From CAYGZM01 sp964354365 (GTDB lineage: Bacteria > Planctomycetota > Phycisphaerae > Sedimentisphaerales > Anaerobacaceae): a DNA stretch of 5,749 nucleotides. Of this stretch, positions 5,489 to 5,749 are shown piece after piece. The notes below the pieces were generated by a model. It saw only the letters and a list, made by a program, of their open reading frames with translations. It was not told the origin of the DNA and did not search any database. Where the stretch lies: contig CAYGZM010000205.1 of the NCBI GenBank assembly GCA_964354365.1, forward strand, positions 1 to 5,749, read 5' to 3'. Within the stretch, counting starts at the first letter, position 1, and each line of letters opens with the position of its first letter. The translations under genes were made by a program, and so were the position numbers.

Positions 5489-5660
5489 TGAATTTGCCAA
5501 TACTTAAAGAAAAGACAACCGGTTTTTCGCAGGCGATGAAACGCCCGTATTAGAGTTATTTTCGGCTTTTTCCGGCTGATAACAGCAGAAAATGTGCTGT
5601 AATAGTACCGCGTTTCATAAATAGGACGACTATGCGAAGAAGCCGGTATGTCATAAGAAA

Positions 5661-5703
5661 AGATTTCTCCGCTGCGCGATGCTGCGCATCGCTCCGGTCG
5701 GAA
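5661..5703. repeat. short palindromic REP-like intergenic repeat
   Basis: A perfect hairpin GCGATG-CTGCG-CATCGC (5676-5692) lies in the phrase TTTCTCCGCTGCGC ... GCTCCGGTCGGAATGA, whose flanks also pair loosely (CCG with CGG, ATTTC with GGAAT). The style matches dispersed palindromic repeats that I know from many environmental genomes, but only one copy is in this window. The remaining DNA at 5501-5749 holds no gene I can support; a 24-codon plus-strand frame from ATG 5632 runs through this repeat and is probably chance. Confidence 0.4.
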
Positions 5704-5749
5704 TGATTATATGAAAGCGTGCCTCTTGGTGCGGTAGAATACCGTATCA

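Noticed and set aside
5632..5706. 24-codon plus-strand ORF with AGGA five bases upstream
   Set aside because: Its 3' half is the palindromic repeat; too short and repeat-derived to support.

Overview
The window (5,749 bp) looks like chromosomal DNA from a Gram-negative-type bacterium. The only confidently recognised household gene is ftsW, so the source has a peptidoglycan-based division machinery. The moderate base composition and the intergenic filling of short dispersed repeats remind me of Planctomycetota of the Phycisphaerae type. That placement is a low-confidence inference. All real-looking genes read on the minus strand, from high to low coordinates.

Right part (about 4235-5749): ftsW encodes the septal peptidoglycan glycosyltransferase. 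It is preceded by about 260 bp without a convincing gene, which holds a short palindromic repeat. No murG, murC or other division and cell-wall genes flank it here.

Middle part (about 3400-4234): there is no convincing gene, but several layers of repeats are present. These include GC-rich CCCGCC/GGCGGG hairpins in a 24-bp tandem and again about 500 bp away. A 137-bp segment is closed by 15-bp inverted arms, with internal hairpins and a T7 tract on its minus-strand side. A neat 200-bp MITE-like element (3901-4100) has terminal inverted repeats and an 8-bp target duplication, and it is inserted inside a dispersed repeat that can be rejoined by eye.

Left-centre part (539-3399): a compact minus-strand operon. 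A possible 75-aa leader ORF has an excellent ribosome binding site. Next comes a 203-aa protein with two membrane helices and a cytosolic beta-rich domain. Its end overlaps by 23 bp a 667-aa AAA/STAND-like ATPase with a predicted winged-helix domain. I recognise no named system. The pairing of a small two-helix membrane protein with a large sensor-type ATPase, set in repeat-rich DNA beside a core gene, is the best candidate here for an undescribed (perhaps defence-type) system. A defence function is inference only.

Left edge (1-538): no stop codon occurs in the ATPase's frame after its TGA as far as the window edge, which may be a partial gene or chance. A good sigma70-like promoter and a perfect 11-bp inverted repeat point leftward, probably to a gene just outside the window.
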